DNA of 64,000 nucleotides from Algibacter lectus (GTDB lineage: Bacteria > Bacteroidota > Bacteroidia > Flavobacteriales > Flavobacteriaceae). Below the pieces are notes generated by a model. That model was not told where the DNA came from. It did no database searches and was given only the letters and a program-made list of their open reading frames with translations. Below, piece by piece: positions 1 to 9,435 of the stretch. The first letter of the stretch is position 1. Each line of letters begins with the position of its first letter. The stretch lies in the NCBI RefSeq assembly GCF_900112395.1, contig NZ_FOLN01000003.1, positions 434,001-498,000 on the forward strand. The letters are read 5' to 3'. The translations under genes were made by a program, and so were the position numbers.

Positions 1-2
1 GA

Positions 3-908
3 TATAAATTATCAGAAAACACAGCAATACGTGGTGCAATAAGTACGGGTTTTAGAGCTCCAGATTTACATCAAATTTATTTTAATGCTACCGCAACGCA
101 ATTTGTTGCAGGTATTCCAATTGAGCAAGGGACTTTTGCAAATAATAGTAGATTAGCCGATTTGTTGTCGATTCCAGAACTGGAAGAAGAAACTTCTTTT
201 AACGCTAGTTTAGGGTTTACTGCTAAAATACCGAGCGCTGGTTTAAAAATAACTATTGATGGATATATGGTTAATGTTGATGATAGGGTTGGTATAACAA
301 GAAGTTATACACCTTCTACAACAGAGCAACAAGAAATTTTTGATGCTGCAGCTGCAGGTGCTGCTAAATTCTTTACTAATGGTTTTGATACAGAGTCTAG
401 AGGGTTAGATATTGTAATAGATCATAAAACAAGTATTGGTGCTAATGGAACTTTAAATAATATATTATCTGGAACGTTTTCTAAAACAGAAGTAAAGAAT
501 GTTAAATCTATTCTTGGAACAGAAATTTTAGATGAAACACTTAAAGGGTATATTGAAGATGCAATGCCAAGAGCTAAGGTGAATTTAACGAATAATTACT
601 CTAATGGTGATTGGAATTTTATGTTACGTAATGTTTATTTTGGTTCGGTAAATGATCCTGATTTTAGAGGTTCAACTACACCAGTTACTTACGGAGAAAA
701 AATTATTACAGATTTATCTTTAACTTATAGTTTTTCTGATAACCTAAAACTTACAGCAGGAGCTAATAATTTATTAGATGTTTATCCAGATGAGGTTCCT
801 TTTGAAGGTTCTCAATACGGAGATCAATTTATATTTTCACGTAGAACCTCTCAATTTGGTTTTAACGGACGTTATGTATTTGGTAGATTAACATTTGTTT
901 TAAAATAA
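3..908 (+). CDS. TonB-dependent outer-membrane receptor, C-terminal part (5' end outside window)
   Basis: The frame is already open at base 3 and runs to a TAA at 906-908, so only about the last 301 residues are present. The stretch begins inside the beta-barrel and carries GFRAPDLHQIYF, a signature of TonB-dependent receptors, followed by alternating strands and a C-terminal strand ending FVLK. Such receptors import siderophores, vitamins or oligosaccharides through the outer membrane using TonB energy; the substrate cannot be told because the plug and N-terminal domains lie outside the window. A TTG at 162 would give a shorter frame but is clearly internal. A strong hairpin terminator follows directly. 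Confidence 0.9.
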   Translation, partial: YKLSENTAIRGAISTGFRAPDLHQIYFNATATQFVAGIPIEQGTFANNSRLADLLSIPELEEETSFNASLGFTAKIPSAGLKITIDGYMVNVDDRVGITRSYTPSTTEQQEIFDAAAAGAAKFFTNGFDTESRGLDIVIDHKTSIGANGTLNNILSGTFSKTEVKNVKSILGTEILDETLKGYIEDAMPRAKVNLTNNYSNGDWNFMLRNVYFGSVNDPDFRGSTTPVTYGEKIITDLSLTYSFSDNLKLTAGANNLLDVYPDEVPFEGSQYGDQFIFSRRTSQFGFNGRYVFGRLTFVLK

Positions 909-931
909 GAATTAAAGTGTTTATTAATATT

Positions 932-968
932 AAAAGCCTCGTAAATCAATCGATTTACGAGGCTTTTT
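932..968 (+). terminator. Rho-independent terminator of the TonB receptor gene
   Basis: GCCTCGTAAATC at 936-947 pairs perfectly with GATTTACGAGGC at 952-963 around a 4-base loop and is followed by a T run. It starts about 25 bases after the stop codon. Confidence 0.9.
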
Positions 969-1075
969 AGTTTATATAATTATCTTATTTTTAAGTCATA
1001 CCGACTATGAGGTGTCGCGAAAAAATTTCATGAGCATACGTCTATCTAGCGATTACAGATGCTTTCCTAAAACTA

Positions 1076-1113
1076 AAAACCCAGACGCTTCAATTAAGAA
1101 AGTCTGGGTTTTC
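1076..1113 (-). terminator. Terminator of the RND efflux operon
   Basis: AAAACCCAGAC (1076-1086) pairs with GTCTGGGTTTT (1102-1112). Read on the minus strand the stem ends in a T-rich tail, about 30 bases beyond the stop of the RND permease. The A/T flanks would also let it act on the plus strand. Confidence 0.8.
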
Positions 1114-1143
1114 GCTATTAATCGAGTTAGTCACACAATTAAA

Positions 1144-4100
1144 TTAATCTTCTATTCTTTTATTCGTATTAAAAACTTCTTTGTTATCAATTGGTTTTAA
1201 AGCTACAACGCGATTGCTGTATATTTTCATTTTAGACCTTGTTACTAAGTAAAATAAAATAGGTACAACTATTAGTGTTAAAAAGGTTGCAATAAATAAA
1301 CCATAAATTACGGTCCATGCTAATGGTCCCCAGAAAATAACGTTATCTCCACCCATATAAATATGAGGGTTGAATTCACTAAATAAGGTGAAAAAGTTAA
1401 TGTTTAATCCAATAGCTAACGGTACTAGCCCTAAAATTGTTGTGATAGCTGTTAATAATACTGGGCGTAAACGTGCTTTTCCTCCTGTAATAATAGCTTC
1501 TAGAAGTTCAGCTGTTTGTAAATACTGATCTTCTTCTAGGTTATGTTTCGCTTTCTTTCTGTCTATTAAAAGTTGGGTGTAATCTAATAGTACCACACCG
1601 TTGTTTACTACAATTCCGGCAAGTGAAATAATTCCCATCATGGTCATCATGATAACGAAAGAGCTTCCTGTAAGTACAATTCCTCCAAACACACCAATTA
1701 AACTTAAAAAGATGGCTAGCATAATAATTCCTGGTTTCGACACCGAGTTAAATTGGAATATTAATATGAAGAAAATTAAACCTAAACCTGTAAAAAAAGC
1801 GCCCATTAAAAAGGCCATTTGTTTGTTTTGTTCTTCAATTTGCCCCGTATAATCTATAGTAACATCAGAAGGCTTTTGGGTAAAGCTTTTCATTTCATTT
1901 TGTATTTTAGAAACAATAGCAGCGGCATCGGTATAACCAGGAGCCAATGCAGAGTAAAGTGTTACAACACGTTTTACATCTTTATGTTTTATAGCACTAA
2001 AACCAGAGGTGTTGCTTTGTTTGGCAACTGCAGAAACCGGAATCTCTTTAACTTGCCCAGAAGCCATGTCTCTAAATGTCATTTTCTGATTGAAAATAGC
2101 ACTAGTATTATAACGGTCTTCCTTATTGAAACGTACATAAATATCGTAATCTTCACCATCTTCTTTATAAATACCGGCTTTAGATCCGAAAATTGCATTA
2201 CGTAATTGCTGACCAACTTGCCCTGTGGAAACACCTAGTTCTCCGGCCTTCTTTCTATCTACAATAACTTGCATGGATGGTTTAGATTTATTTACATCAA
2301 TCTTTAATTCATCTATACCTTGTACGTTTTTAGAGTTTATAAAATCGCGCATGCTTTCTGCCGTAGCAATAAGTTCGCTATAATCATTTCCTTCTAATTC
2401 AACGTTAATAGGGTAACCTGCAGGCGGTCCGTTGGCGTCTTTTTCGACAGAAATAGCAATACCAGGATAAACATCTTTTAAATCGGCTTGCACCTTTTTA
2501 AGTAGTTCTTGACTATCTGCACCTTCTCTAAATTTGTACTCGCGCATACTCGCGGTAATTTTAGCACGGTGTGGCATTTCTGCAGCAGAACCACCATCGG
2601 TTTGCGGATTTCCAGCGCCTTCACCAACTTGAGACACAGCGCTTTCTGTTAAAAAGTTGAAATCTCCACTCATGTACATATCGTCGTTTAAGATTTTATA
2701 AACACGACCTTCGATTTCTTTTGTAATGGCATTGGTTTTTTTAATATCTGTACCTTCAGGGTACTCGATATAAACAATAATTTGATTTGGTTTATTGTCG
2801 GGAAAAAATTCTACTTTAGTACGTTGACTTCCTACCGATGCGCCAAAGCCCATAAAGGCTACAATTAACAAGATAAATGTAACAACGGTGATAAGTATTG
2901 GCTTTCTGCCACTCAAGGCGTAACGTAGCGATTTCTCGTAAGCTCTCTCCCAAACAGGTAATATTTTATTTTGAAAGCTATTAGACCAATTTCTAAGGAA
3001 TAAACGGTAAATCCAAAGTAGAACAACAACAGATACCATTAGTGTTCCTAAGGCATTATAAGTACCGCCTAAGAGCATGATTAAGAGCCCGATGACTCCA
3101 AATATTACTGAAATTCTTATAATTTGTTTTAAAGGCATATTTTTATCCTCAACTGTCATGTATTTAGATACTAAAACAGAGTTAAAAAAGATAGCCACAA
3201 ATAATGAAGATCCTAAAACTACCGAAAGCGTAATCGGGAAGTACTTCATAAACTGCCCCATAACGCCAGGCCATAAACCTAAAGGAATAAAGGCGGCAAC
3301 TGTAGTTGCTGTAGATATAATAATTGGGTAAGCAATTTCGCCAATCCCTTTTTTAGCAGCTTCAACACGACTCATGCCTTCTTCACTCATAAGGCGATAT
3401 ACGTTTTCTACTACTACGATACCGTTATCTACCAGCATACCAAGCCCCATGATAAGTCCGAAAAGAATCATGGTGTTCATGGTGTAGCCTAATAAGTCTA
3501 ATATCATTAAAGACATGAACATAGACATCGGGATCGCAAACCCAACAAAAAGTGCATTTTTAAATCCTAAAAAGAACATTAAAACGGTGACAACTAGTAT
3601 GATACCAAAAATAATGTTGTTTACTAAATCGTCTACTTGCCCAATGGTTTTAGAAGATTGGTCGTTAGCAATAGTAACTTTTAGATCTGGTGGAAATACG
3701 TTTTTTATGGCATCACTAACAATAACTTCTATTTGTTCGGCTGCTGCTACCATGTTTTTACCAGCACGTTTTTTAACGTCTAGCATTACCACTTGGTGTC
3801 CGAATTCTCTAGCGTAAGTAGTTTTGTCTTCGTCTTTAAAGCTGACTTTAGCAACGTCTTTCAAGTAAATAGGGTTGTTCATTTCAGATTTTACAACAAA
3901 GCCTTCTAGTTCTTTCGGGTCTTCAATTTCACCTAAAATTCGAATGGTACGTCGTTGTCCGCTAGAAATTAAATTTCCGGCAGACATAGTCATGTTTTCT
4001 CTTCCGATGGCATTAATAATATCGTCGAAACTTACTTGAGCAGCCATCATTTGGTAGATGTCTACAGCAACCTCAACTTCTTTTTCTTGAGCACCACGAA

Positions 4101-4671
4101 TGTCAACTTGTTTAATTTCTTGAAGGTTTTCAATTTCATCTTCAAGATATTCTCCAAACTCCTTAAGTCTATCTACAGGATAATCTCCAGAGATATTAAT
4201 GTTTAGAATGGGTATTTCTTCCGACATACTTAAATCGAAAACATTAGGTTCTACCTTAGCTCCGTTAAATGTTGGCCAATCTTCTCCCGAAGATTCCGAA
4301 TCTATTTCATCTTTAACCTTTTGTTTGGCAGCTTCAACAGTAATTTTTTCGTCGAATTCTACAACTACAATAGAGTAATCTTCTTGCGATGTTGAGGTGA
4401 TTTCAACAACATTACTTAAGGTTTTTAATTTATCCTCAATTGGGTCGGTTATTAGTTTTTCAATATCCTCGGCAGTATTCCCAGGGTAAATAGAACTAAT
4501 ATAAATTTTAGTTTCTTTAATTTCTGGAAAGTTCTCTCTAGGCATGCTAAAGTAAGAACCTGTTCCGAGAAAAAGTATGAGCGCAATTAAAACATACATT
4601 GTTGTTTTATTGTCTATTGCCCAAGACGCTAAGCGAAATTCTTTTAGTACTTCTTTCTTCTTTTTAGTCAT
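1144..4671 (-). CDS. RND efflux transporter, inner-membrane permease subunit
   Basis: Proton-driven exporter of the AcrB/CzcA superfamily; with the adaptor and TolC-like genes upstream it would form a tripartite pump across both membranes. The 1175 residues match the family's size. The N-terminal membrane helix follows the typical start (ASWAIDN, then MYVLIALILFL), and PRENFPEIKE is the conserved segment after it. The fourth-helix motif GMLVDNGIVVVENVYR holds one of the two usual acidic proton-relay residues, with Asn in place of the second Asp as in several RND subfamilies. Two large periplasmic loops and a second repeat with its own helix bundle (VVNNGVVLLDY) are visible. It is the last gene of the operon. 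The substrate is unknown; organic compounds are likelier than metals given the TetR regulator. Confidence 0.93.
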   Translation of the reverse strand: MTKKKKEVLKEFRLASWAIDNKTTMYVLIALILFLGTGSYFSMPRENFPEIKETKIYISSIYPGNTAEDIEKLITDPIEDKLKTLSNVVEITSTSQEDYSIVVVEFDEKITVEAAKQKVKDEIDSESSGEDWPTFNGAKVEPNVFDLSMSEEIPILNINISGDYPVDRLKEFGEYLEDEIENLQEIKQVDIRGAQEKEVEVAVDIYQMMAAQVSFDDIINAIGRENMTMSAGNLISSGQRRTIRILGEIEDPKELEGFVVKSEMNNPIYLKDVAKVSFKDEDKTTYAREFGHQVVMLDVKKRAGKNMVAAAEQIEVIVSDAIKNVFPPDLKVTIANDQSSKTIGQVDDLVNNIIFGIILVVTVLMFFLGFKNALFVGFAIPMSMFMSLMILDLLGYTMNTMILFGLIMGLGMLVDNGIVVVENVYRLMSEEGMSRVEAAKKGIGEIAYPIIISTATTVAAFIPLGLWPGVMGQFMKYFPITLSVVLGSSLFVAIFFNSVLVSKYMTVEDKNMPLKQIIRISVIFGVIGLLIMLLGGTYNALGTLMVSVVVLLWIYRLFLRNWSNSFQNKILPVWERAYEKSLRYALSGRKPILITVVTFILLIVAFMGFGASVGSQRTKVEFFPDNKPNQIIVYIEYPEGTDIKKTNAITKEIEGRVYKILNDDMYMSGDFNFLTESAVSQVGEGAGNPQTDGGSAAEMPHRAKITASMREYKFREGADSQELLKKVQADLKDVYPGIAISVEKDANGPPAGYPINVELEGNDYSELIATAESMRDFINSKNVQGIDELKIDVNKSKPSMQVIVDRKKAGELGVSTGQVGQQLRNAIFGSKAGIYKEDGEDYDIYVRFNKEDRYNTSAIFNQKMTFRDMASGQVKEIPVSAVAKQSNTSGFSAIKHKDVKRVVTLYSALAPGYTDAAAIVSKIQNEMKSFTQKPSDVTIDYTGQIEEQNKQMAFLMGAFFTGLGLIFFILIFQFNSVSKPGIIMLAIFLSLIGVFGGIVLTGSSFVIMMTMMGIISLAGIVVNNGVVLLDYTQLLIDRKKAKHNLEEDQYLQTAELLEAIITGGKARLRPVLLTAITTILGLVPLAIGLNINFFTLFSEFNPHIYMGGDNVIFWGPLAWTVIYGLFIATFLTLIVVPILFYLVTRSKMKIYSNRVVALKPIDNKEVFNTNKRIED

Positions 4672-4723
4672 CAGTATTTAATCTTTAGACGTTAGTATTA
4701 TTGGTCTAGAATTTAGAATGATT

Positions 4724-5893
4724 TTATTCAATGTTTAAAATCTTTACACTTTGTCCATCTTTTACACTTCTGGCACCTTCGTTTATAATTTCGCTTCCGT
4801 TTTCTAGTCCAGAAAGAATTTCTATGTAATCGCCTTGCGTTTTTCCTGTTTCAATAAAAACACGTTTTGCTTTAGCTTGGTTATCCGTTTTGTCGCTAAT
4901 AGAATAAACATATTGTTTGCCTTCAGCATTTTCTGAAATAATACTTTGCGGAATAAGTATAGCGCTGTTGTTGGTGTAATCGTTAATTTTAAGCTTTGCC
5001 GTTAGGTTAGGTTTAATACTTCTGTCTTTATTATCGATAGCTATTTCAACTTTAAACGTACGGTTTGATGGGTTGATAAAGTTTCCTGCCTGACGCACTT
5101 TAGCATCTATTTGTTTGTTAAGAATAGGGAAGTCTACTTTTACATCTTTCCCTGGTGCTAATTCAGTAATGTAACGCTCAGGCACATCAGTTTCAATGTA
5201 CATGTCTTGAAGGTTTACAATACGAAAAAGTTGCGATTGTCCTGGAGAGACTACGCTACCTTGCTCTGTAATAACATCGTCTATAGTTCCTGAAAAAGGA
5301 GCTCTAACAATAGTTTTACTTAACTGTTGTTGCAGTTGTCCAACAGCTTGCTCTTGTGCATCGTAATTAGCTTTAGCTTGTAGGTATTGAATTTCGCTAC
5401 CTATTTTTTGGTTCCATAAACGTTCTTGACGTTCAAAGGTTGTTTTTGCTAAAGCGGTTTGAATTTTTAATTGAGCTAATTGTTGGTTTAATCCACCATC
5501 GTCAATTTTAGCAAGCGATTGTCCTTTAGTTACACGTTGGCCTTCTTTAACATATACATTAGATAAAACGCCCGAATATTCTGGATAAATAACAATGTTT
5601 TGTTTTGTGTCTACGTTACCTTGTAATTCCACATAGTGTTGAAATACGGAGTGTTTAGCTTCAAAAGTAGTAATTAAAGGAATTTTTTCTAGAGGGTCTA
5701 TTTCCTTAATTTTTGTTTCTAGAAGTTTTAGTTGCCCTGCAAGTTCTTGCTCAATAGTTTCTAACTCGGCTTTCTTTTGGTGAATTAATTCTAGGTTATT
5801 AGTTGCAATAACATCTTCTACAGATTGCTTTTTTTCGCTACCACAAGAAGAAAGAACTAACGCTATGGCTAAGAGTGAATATATATGTTTCAT
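4724..5893 (-). CDS. Efflux RND transporter periplasmic adaptor subunit (lipoprotein)
   Basis: Membrane-fusion protein linking the RND permease to the outer-membrane channel. The 389 residues start with a lipoprotein signal (ALVLSSCGSEKK, Cys at about 17). A coiled-coil segment (residues 25-70) comes first, then a lipoyl/barrel-sandwich half (GVLSNVYVKEGQRVTKGQSLAKI), an alpha-hairpin rich in Q and A, the second lipoyl half (IVRAPFSGTIDDVITEQGSVVSPGQ) and C-terminal barrel domains. The coiled coil ahead of the first lipoyl half is somewhat unusual. It lies 52 bases upstream of the permease and 39 downstream of the TolC-like gene, consistent with one transcript. Confidence 0.93.
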   Translation of the reverse strand: MKHIYSLLAIALVLSSCGSEKKQSVEDVIATNNLELIHQKKAELETIEQELAGQLKLLETKIKEIDPLEKIPLITTFEAKHSVFQHYVELQGNVDTKQNIVIYPEYSGVLSNVYVKEGQRVTKGQSLAKIDDGGLNQQLAQLKIQTALAKTTFERQERLWNQKIGSEIQYLQAKANYDAQEQAVGQLQQQLSKTIVRAPFSGTIDDVITEQGSVVSPGQSQLFRIVNLQDMYIETDVPERYITELAPGKDVKVDFPILNKQIDAKVRQAGNFINPSNRTFKVEIAIDNKDRSIKPNLTAKLKINDYTNNSAILIPQSIISENAEGKQYVYSISDKTDNQAKAKRVFIETGKTQGDYIEILSGLENGSEIINEGARSVKDGQSVKILNIE

Positions 5894-5932
5894 TGTATTG
5901 TTGATTTTAGTAAATTTTATTTTGATGATGAA

Positions 5933-7273
5933 TTAGTTTATTTGACTAGTTATGGTTTCTAAAGCTACTTTGTTGTTTATAACATTAAGCATAGCTTGTA
6001 GAAACTCTTGTTGTGCTGTGTAAAGTTGCGTTTGTGCTTGTCTTAAATCGAAACTAGAAGCAATACCTTCAAAAAACTTGGTTTGGTTTTTAGTTTCAAT
6101 ACGTTCGGCAAGGTTTAAGTTTTCCTTTTTATTGGTGTACTCTTCAATAGCAAATTGATAATCACTTTTAGCCGATGCAATTTGAAGTTTTAATTGTTGC
6201 TCGGTTTCTGTTAAATCGTCTTCAGCTTTTTCTAAGTTGATTTGAGCACGTTGCATTTTAGATTTTGTTGCTCCAGACGTAAAAATAGGCACACTTAATT
6301 TAGCTCCAAAAATGGCATAACCGTAGTATTTTTGATCACTATTGAAAAACGTAAATTCAGGACTATAAGCGCTATAACCACCACTTAAAAAAGCACTAAG
6401 CGTAGGTAGATTTTTGTATTTCTCTAATTTTAATAATAGTTCTTTAGATGTTTTATCGTTTTCGGCAATTTTATAATCTATGGTGTTTTCTACACTGAAT
6501 GGATTATCAATTAAATCTAAATCGATGTTTTGAGCCGTTAACGTTTCTAGGTTATCGGTAAGTGTTGTATTGTTATCAATATCTAAACCTAAAGTGATAT
6601 TAAGCATTTGGTAAGCTACTTTTTTCAATCTAATGCTATTGTTTAGGGTGCTTTTAATGCTAGATAATGTTATTTTTAATTGCTCTACACTTTCTTCTTC
6701 CTCTAAACCGTTTTCGTAAATTTTGGTAATTTCATCAAGATTTTTTTGAAGTGCCGTTTTATTACGTTCTAAAATAGCAACACTTTCTTCTGTTAGCAAA
6801 ACGTTGCCATAAGCATTAACTACTGCTTTTTTAACTTCTAAATCTGTTTTAGTTTTAGCATTTTTAGATATTTCTAAATATACTTTGGCCGATTGTAAAC
6901 CAACAATGTAAGAACCGTCAAAAAGTAACTGACTTAGCGTTGCAGAACCAATTAAACTTTGTTCCAAGCCTAAAGCAAGTGCTGTGTATTCGCCTTCTGG
7001 ACCACCAAAAGCAGAGGCTTCAACAACTTGTAGTTGCTGCTTTATACTGTTTTGGTAGTCTACGGCTGCATTAAGTTGTGGTAAACCTGCTGCGGTAGTT
7101 TCCCATTTTTGTTCTTTAGCGGCATCTATATCTCTAGAAGCATTTTTTGCCGTTCTATTATTTTCAAGGGCAAAATTTATAGCAGCATCTAAAGAAAAGC
7201 TATTGGTTTCTTCTTGAGAAATAGCCGTTATAGAAACTAATAAACTAAAAAATATAATTAGTTTGTTTTTCAT
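5933..7273 (-). CDS. TolC family outer-membrane efflux protein
   Basis: Outer-membrane channel of the pump. The 446-residue protein has a cleavable signal peptide (ending near ITAISQEE) and the duplicated, heptad-rich OEP repeat of the TolC family: two long helical hairpins, including AALGLEQSLIGSATLSQLLFDG in the first half and GAKLSVPIFTSGATKSKMQRA in the second. Its ATG lies one base after the stop of the TetR gene, so the two are almost certainly co-transcribed and translationally coupled. Family assignment is secure; the cargo is not predictable. Confidence 0.92.
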   Translation of the reverse strand: MKNKLIIFFSLLVSITAISQEETNSFSLDAAINFALENNRTAKNASRDIDAAKEQKWETTAAGLPQLNAAVDYQNSIKQQLQVVEASAFGGPEGEYTALALGLEQSLIGSATLSQLLFDGSYIVGLQSAKVYLEISKNAKTKTDLEVKKAVVNAYGNVLLTEESVAILERNKTALQKNLDEITKIYENGLEEEESVEQLKITLSSIKSTLNNSIRLKKVAYQMLNITLGLDIDNNTTLTDNLETLTAQNIDLDLIDNPFSVENTIDYKIAENDKTSKELLLKLEKYKNLPTLSAFLSGGYSAYSPEFTFFNSDQKYYGYAIFGAKLSVPIFTSGATKSKMQRAQINLEKAEDDLTETEQQLKLQIASAKSDYQFAIEEYTNKKENLNLAERIETKNQTKFFEGIASSFDLRQAQTQLYTAQQEFLQAMLNVINNKVALETITSQIN

Positions 7274-7274
7274 T

Positions 7275-7880
7275 TTATGATTGAGTTTTTGTTATAAATT
7301 TATTTAAAGTTTCAAATCCTTTTTCGGTAACAATGGCTCTTAAGTGGTATTCTAAGTAACTTTCCATTAAGTAATCCATAGAGAATAAATCTGTTGGAAA
7401 AATGGTGCCATCCTTAATACCCGTCATTCCATTAAAATACATTCTAGAAATAAAATTGATATCTATATTGGCACGAAATAGGCCGGTGTCGATACCTTTT
7501 TGAAGGCTATCACTAACGGAATCGTGCATTTTTTCAAATTGTTTTAAATGCAGCGTTGCATAAATTTGAGGGTAATATTTTTTAAGTTGAAATTGAGGAG
7601 ACGATTTTTCACTCTCTAAATGATTCATTACAAACATTTTTATATCGTATAATTCCTCAATAGGGTTTATGGAATTACAGCAAATATTGTCTATGCCATT
7701 GCAAATAACATCGAAAACAGAAAAAGAAACCGCTTCTACTAACTTGGTTTTATTGGCGAAATGCACGTAAATGGTTTTTTTAGAAATGCCCATTTCGTGA
7801 GCAATATCGTCCATTGTAACGCTTTTAAACCCTAGGTTTAAAAACAAATCGGTGGCTTTATGTACTATTTTTTCTCTCAT
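7275..7880 (-). CDS. TetR/AcrR family transcriptional regulator of the efflux operon
   Basis: Likely ligand-released repressor of its own operon. The N-terminal HTH is clear (VTMDDIAHEMGISKKTIYVHFANKTKLVEA), followed by an all-helical ligand domain, about 201 residues in total. The frame stays open upstream to 7919, but the ATG at 7880 (MREKIVHKATDLF) is preferred: it matches the usual TetR N-terminus, and the longer version would place coding sequence over the inverted repeat at 7901-7932, which looks like the operator. It is the first gene of a four-gene operon with the TolC, adaptor and RND genes. Confidence 0.88.
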   Translation of the reverse strand: MREKIVHKATDLFLNLGFKSVTMDDIAHEMGISKKTIYVHFANKTKLVEAVSFSVFDVICNGIDNICCNSINPIEELYDIKMFVMNHLESEKSSPQFQLKKYYPQIYATLHLKQFEKMHDSVSDSLQKGIDTGLFRANIDINFISRMYFNGMTGIKDGTIFPTDLFSMDYLMESYLEYHLRAIVTEKGFETLNKFITKTQS

Positions 7881-7900
7881 AATTCGTGGCAAATGTACAA

Positions 7901-7932
7901 CAGGAAACTTTAAAAACAAAAATAGTTTCCTG
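7901..7932. promoter_or_regulatory. Probable TetR operator (9-bp inverted repeat)
   Basis: CAGGAAACT at 7901-7909 and AGTTTCCTG at 7924-7932 are perfect reverse complements separated by 14 bases. The repeat sits 20 bases upstream of the TetR start at 7880 and is the only strong dyad in the divergent gap to the prenyl synthase gene. Autoregulation by the adjacent TetR protein is inferred. Confidence 0.72.
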
Positions 7933-7993
7933 AGTTTTAATCATTTTTTAATATTAAATTTACTTTCAGGGTTTTTAATATGTTCAATTCCTT

Positions 7994-8001
7994 TATTTTT
8001 G
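7994..8001 (+). promoter_or_regulatory. Bacteroidetes -7 box (TATTTTTG) in front of the prenyl synthase gene
   Basis: TATTTTTG fits the TAnnTTTG consensus of the Bacteroidetes housekeeping sigma factor. Only four bases separate it from the ATG at 8006, so the transcript should be leaderless or nearly so. No good -33 TTG lies at the usual distance. Confidence 0.5.
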
Positions 8002-8005
8002 CGCG

Positions 8006-8980
8006 ATGCTTTCAATAGAAAAATACCAACACGAGTTTATAGAATATTTAGAAACGTATTCTACTGTAAAAGAGCCTGAAAATCTTTACGCGCCAATTCA
8101 ATATATTTTGGAGTTAGGCGGCAAAAGATTAAGGCCAGTTTTAACCTTAATGGCTGCCGATATTTTTGGAGACGATTATAAAAATGCCTTAAATGCCGCT
8201 TTAAGTATTGAGGTGTTCCATAACTTCTCTTTAGTTCATGATGATATTATGGACGATGCACCTTTGCGTAGAGGACATGAAACGGTGCATGAAAAATGGG
8301 ATATAAATACAGCTATACTTTCGGGAGATGCTATGCTTATTATGGCGTACCAACTTTTTGAAAATTACGAGGCTCCGGTTTTTTTAGAGCTTGCTAAGTT
8401 GTTTAGTAAAACGGCTTTAGAGGTTTGTGAGGGTCAGCAATATGATGTTGATTTTGAAACTAGAACAGATGTTAGTGTACCTGAGTATTTGAAAATGATT
8501 GAATACAAAACTGCGGTTTTAGTTGCTGCTGCCATGAAAATGGGAGCCATTGTTGCGAAAGCTTCAAAAGAAGATCAGGATAATATTTATAGTTTTGGTC
8601 GTTATTTAGGTATAGCATTTCAATTACAAGACGATTATTTAGATGCTTTTGGTGATCCAAAAACCTTTGGAAAGCAAGTTGGTGGTGATATTATTGAGAA
8701 TAAAAAAACCTATTTATATTTAAAAGCTTTAGAGTTTTCTAATGAGGAAGATATTAAGGCATTAAGCCAATTATTTGCTTCTAATCCAGAAGATGTTACA
8801 GCTAAAATAAAAACTGCAAAACAATACTTTGTAAATTCAGGTTCGGCGGAAGCTACTAAAAAAGCAATACTAGCTTATACTGAAAAAGCCTTTGCGGTGT
8901 TGGAATCTTTAAATATTTCAGAGGATAAAAAAGCCATGCTTAAAACGTTTGGTAGTAATTTAATGAACCGTACGGTTTAA
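8006..8980 (+). CDS. Polyprenyl (isoprenyl diphosphate) synthase
   Basis: Chain-elongating trans-prenyltransferase condensing isopentenyl diphosphate onto an allylic diphosphate. The 324-residue protein shows all family motifs: GGKRLRP (residues 38-44), the first Asp-rich motif HDDIMDDAPLRRG (from about residue 78) and the second, FQLQDDYLDAFGD (near 210-220). Product length (geranylgeranyl, or longer chains for menaquinone) cannot be decided from these motifs alone; in this phylum the single such gene often serves quinone or carotenoid synthesis. The gene is divergent from the TetR-efflux operon and is followed after 33 bases by a small conserved gene. Confidence 0.93.
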   Translation: MLSIEKYQHEFIEYLETYSTVKEPENLYAPIQYILELGGKRLRPVLTLMAADIFGDDYKNALNAALSIEVFHNFSLVHDDIMDDAPLRRGHETVHEKWDINTAILSGDAMLIMAYQLFENYEAPVFLELAKLFSKTALEVCEGQQYDVDFETRTDVSVPEYLKMIEYKTAVLVAAAMKMGAIVAKASKEDQDNIYSFGRYLGIAFQLQDDYLDAFGDPKTFGKQVGGDIIENKKTYLYLKALEFSNEEDIKALSQLFASNPEDVTAKIKTAKQYFVNSGSAEATKKAILAYTEKAFAVLESLNISEDKKAMLKTFGSNLMNRTV

Positions 8981-9013
8981 GTTTTTATTTTTTCCACGGA
9001 AGTGTAAATTTAC

Positions 9014-9367
9014 ATGATGCAGTTACCCACTAGTTTTGATAATTTAATTGAAGAAGCAAATGCTTTAAATTTATATAAAAAACTGATTTTACAGCTTAAC
9101 AAAGATTTTTTGTTGGCCAATGTAGATTTAGATTTTCATGAAGAAGTTTTACCGTCTAGCTTGAAGTTACTGCTTCATGAAACGGTTTACAGGCTTATTC
9201 AAGAAAAATTTAACGAGTATTTAAATTTGCTTTACATTATAGATGTTCCCGAAAAAGATGTGAAAGCTTTAAATGGAGATGATGTTTTAAAACTATCGGA
9301 AGAAGTTATGTTTTTAATTTTGAAACGAGAATGGCAGAAGGTTTGGTTTAAAAATAAATATTCTTAA
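9014..9367 (+). CDS. Conserved hypothetical protein, about 117 residues
   Basis: I do not recognise a named family. The protein is small, acidic, Leu-rich and predicted all-helical, with no signal peptide, membrane segment or cysteine motif, so it is probably cytoplasmic. Two ATGs in a row (9014, 9017) could start it. It follows the prenyl synthase gene by 33 bases and is probably co-transcribed with it; no terminator is visible between them. Its regular codon use and position suggest a real gene of the family's core set, but no function can be given. Confidence 0.75.
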   Translation: MMQLPTSFDNLIEEANALNLYKKLILQLNKDFLLANVDLDFHEEVLPSSLKLLLHETVYRLIQEKFNEYLNLLYIIDVPEKDVKALNGDDVLKLSEEVMFLILKREWQKVWFKNKYS

Positions 9368-9409
9368 AATTTAATAAAGATGTTTTTATCCTATTTAAAA
9401 ATATCTTCA

Positions 9410-9417
9410 TATATTTG
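9410..9417 (+). promoter_or_regulatory. -7 promoter box (TATATTTG) of the Rrf2 regulator
   Basis: TATATTTG matches TAnnTTTG and lies 18 bases before the ATG at 9436. A TTG inside it (9415) could be read as an in-frame start, but it would lie within the promoter. Just upstream, AGATGTTTTTATCC (9378-9391) keeps half of the palindrome found before ric, a possible autoregulatory site. Confidence 0.5.
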
Positions 9418-9435
9418 TATTATAAAATAAGTATT

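Noticed and set aside
1819-2205. Open frame on the plus strand inside the RND permease gene, 128 codons
   Set aside because: Antisense shadow of a clearly coding gene; composition is not protein-like and has no start signal.
7852-8079. Plus-strand frame crossing the TetR start and the prenyl synthase start
   Set aside because: Overlaps two better supported genes and the operator; no recognisable protein features.
9378-9391. AGATGTTTTTATCC as a full third operator of the Rrf2 regulon
   Set aside because: Only one half matches the palindrome; mentioned as a possible autoregulatory half-site, not called as a feature.
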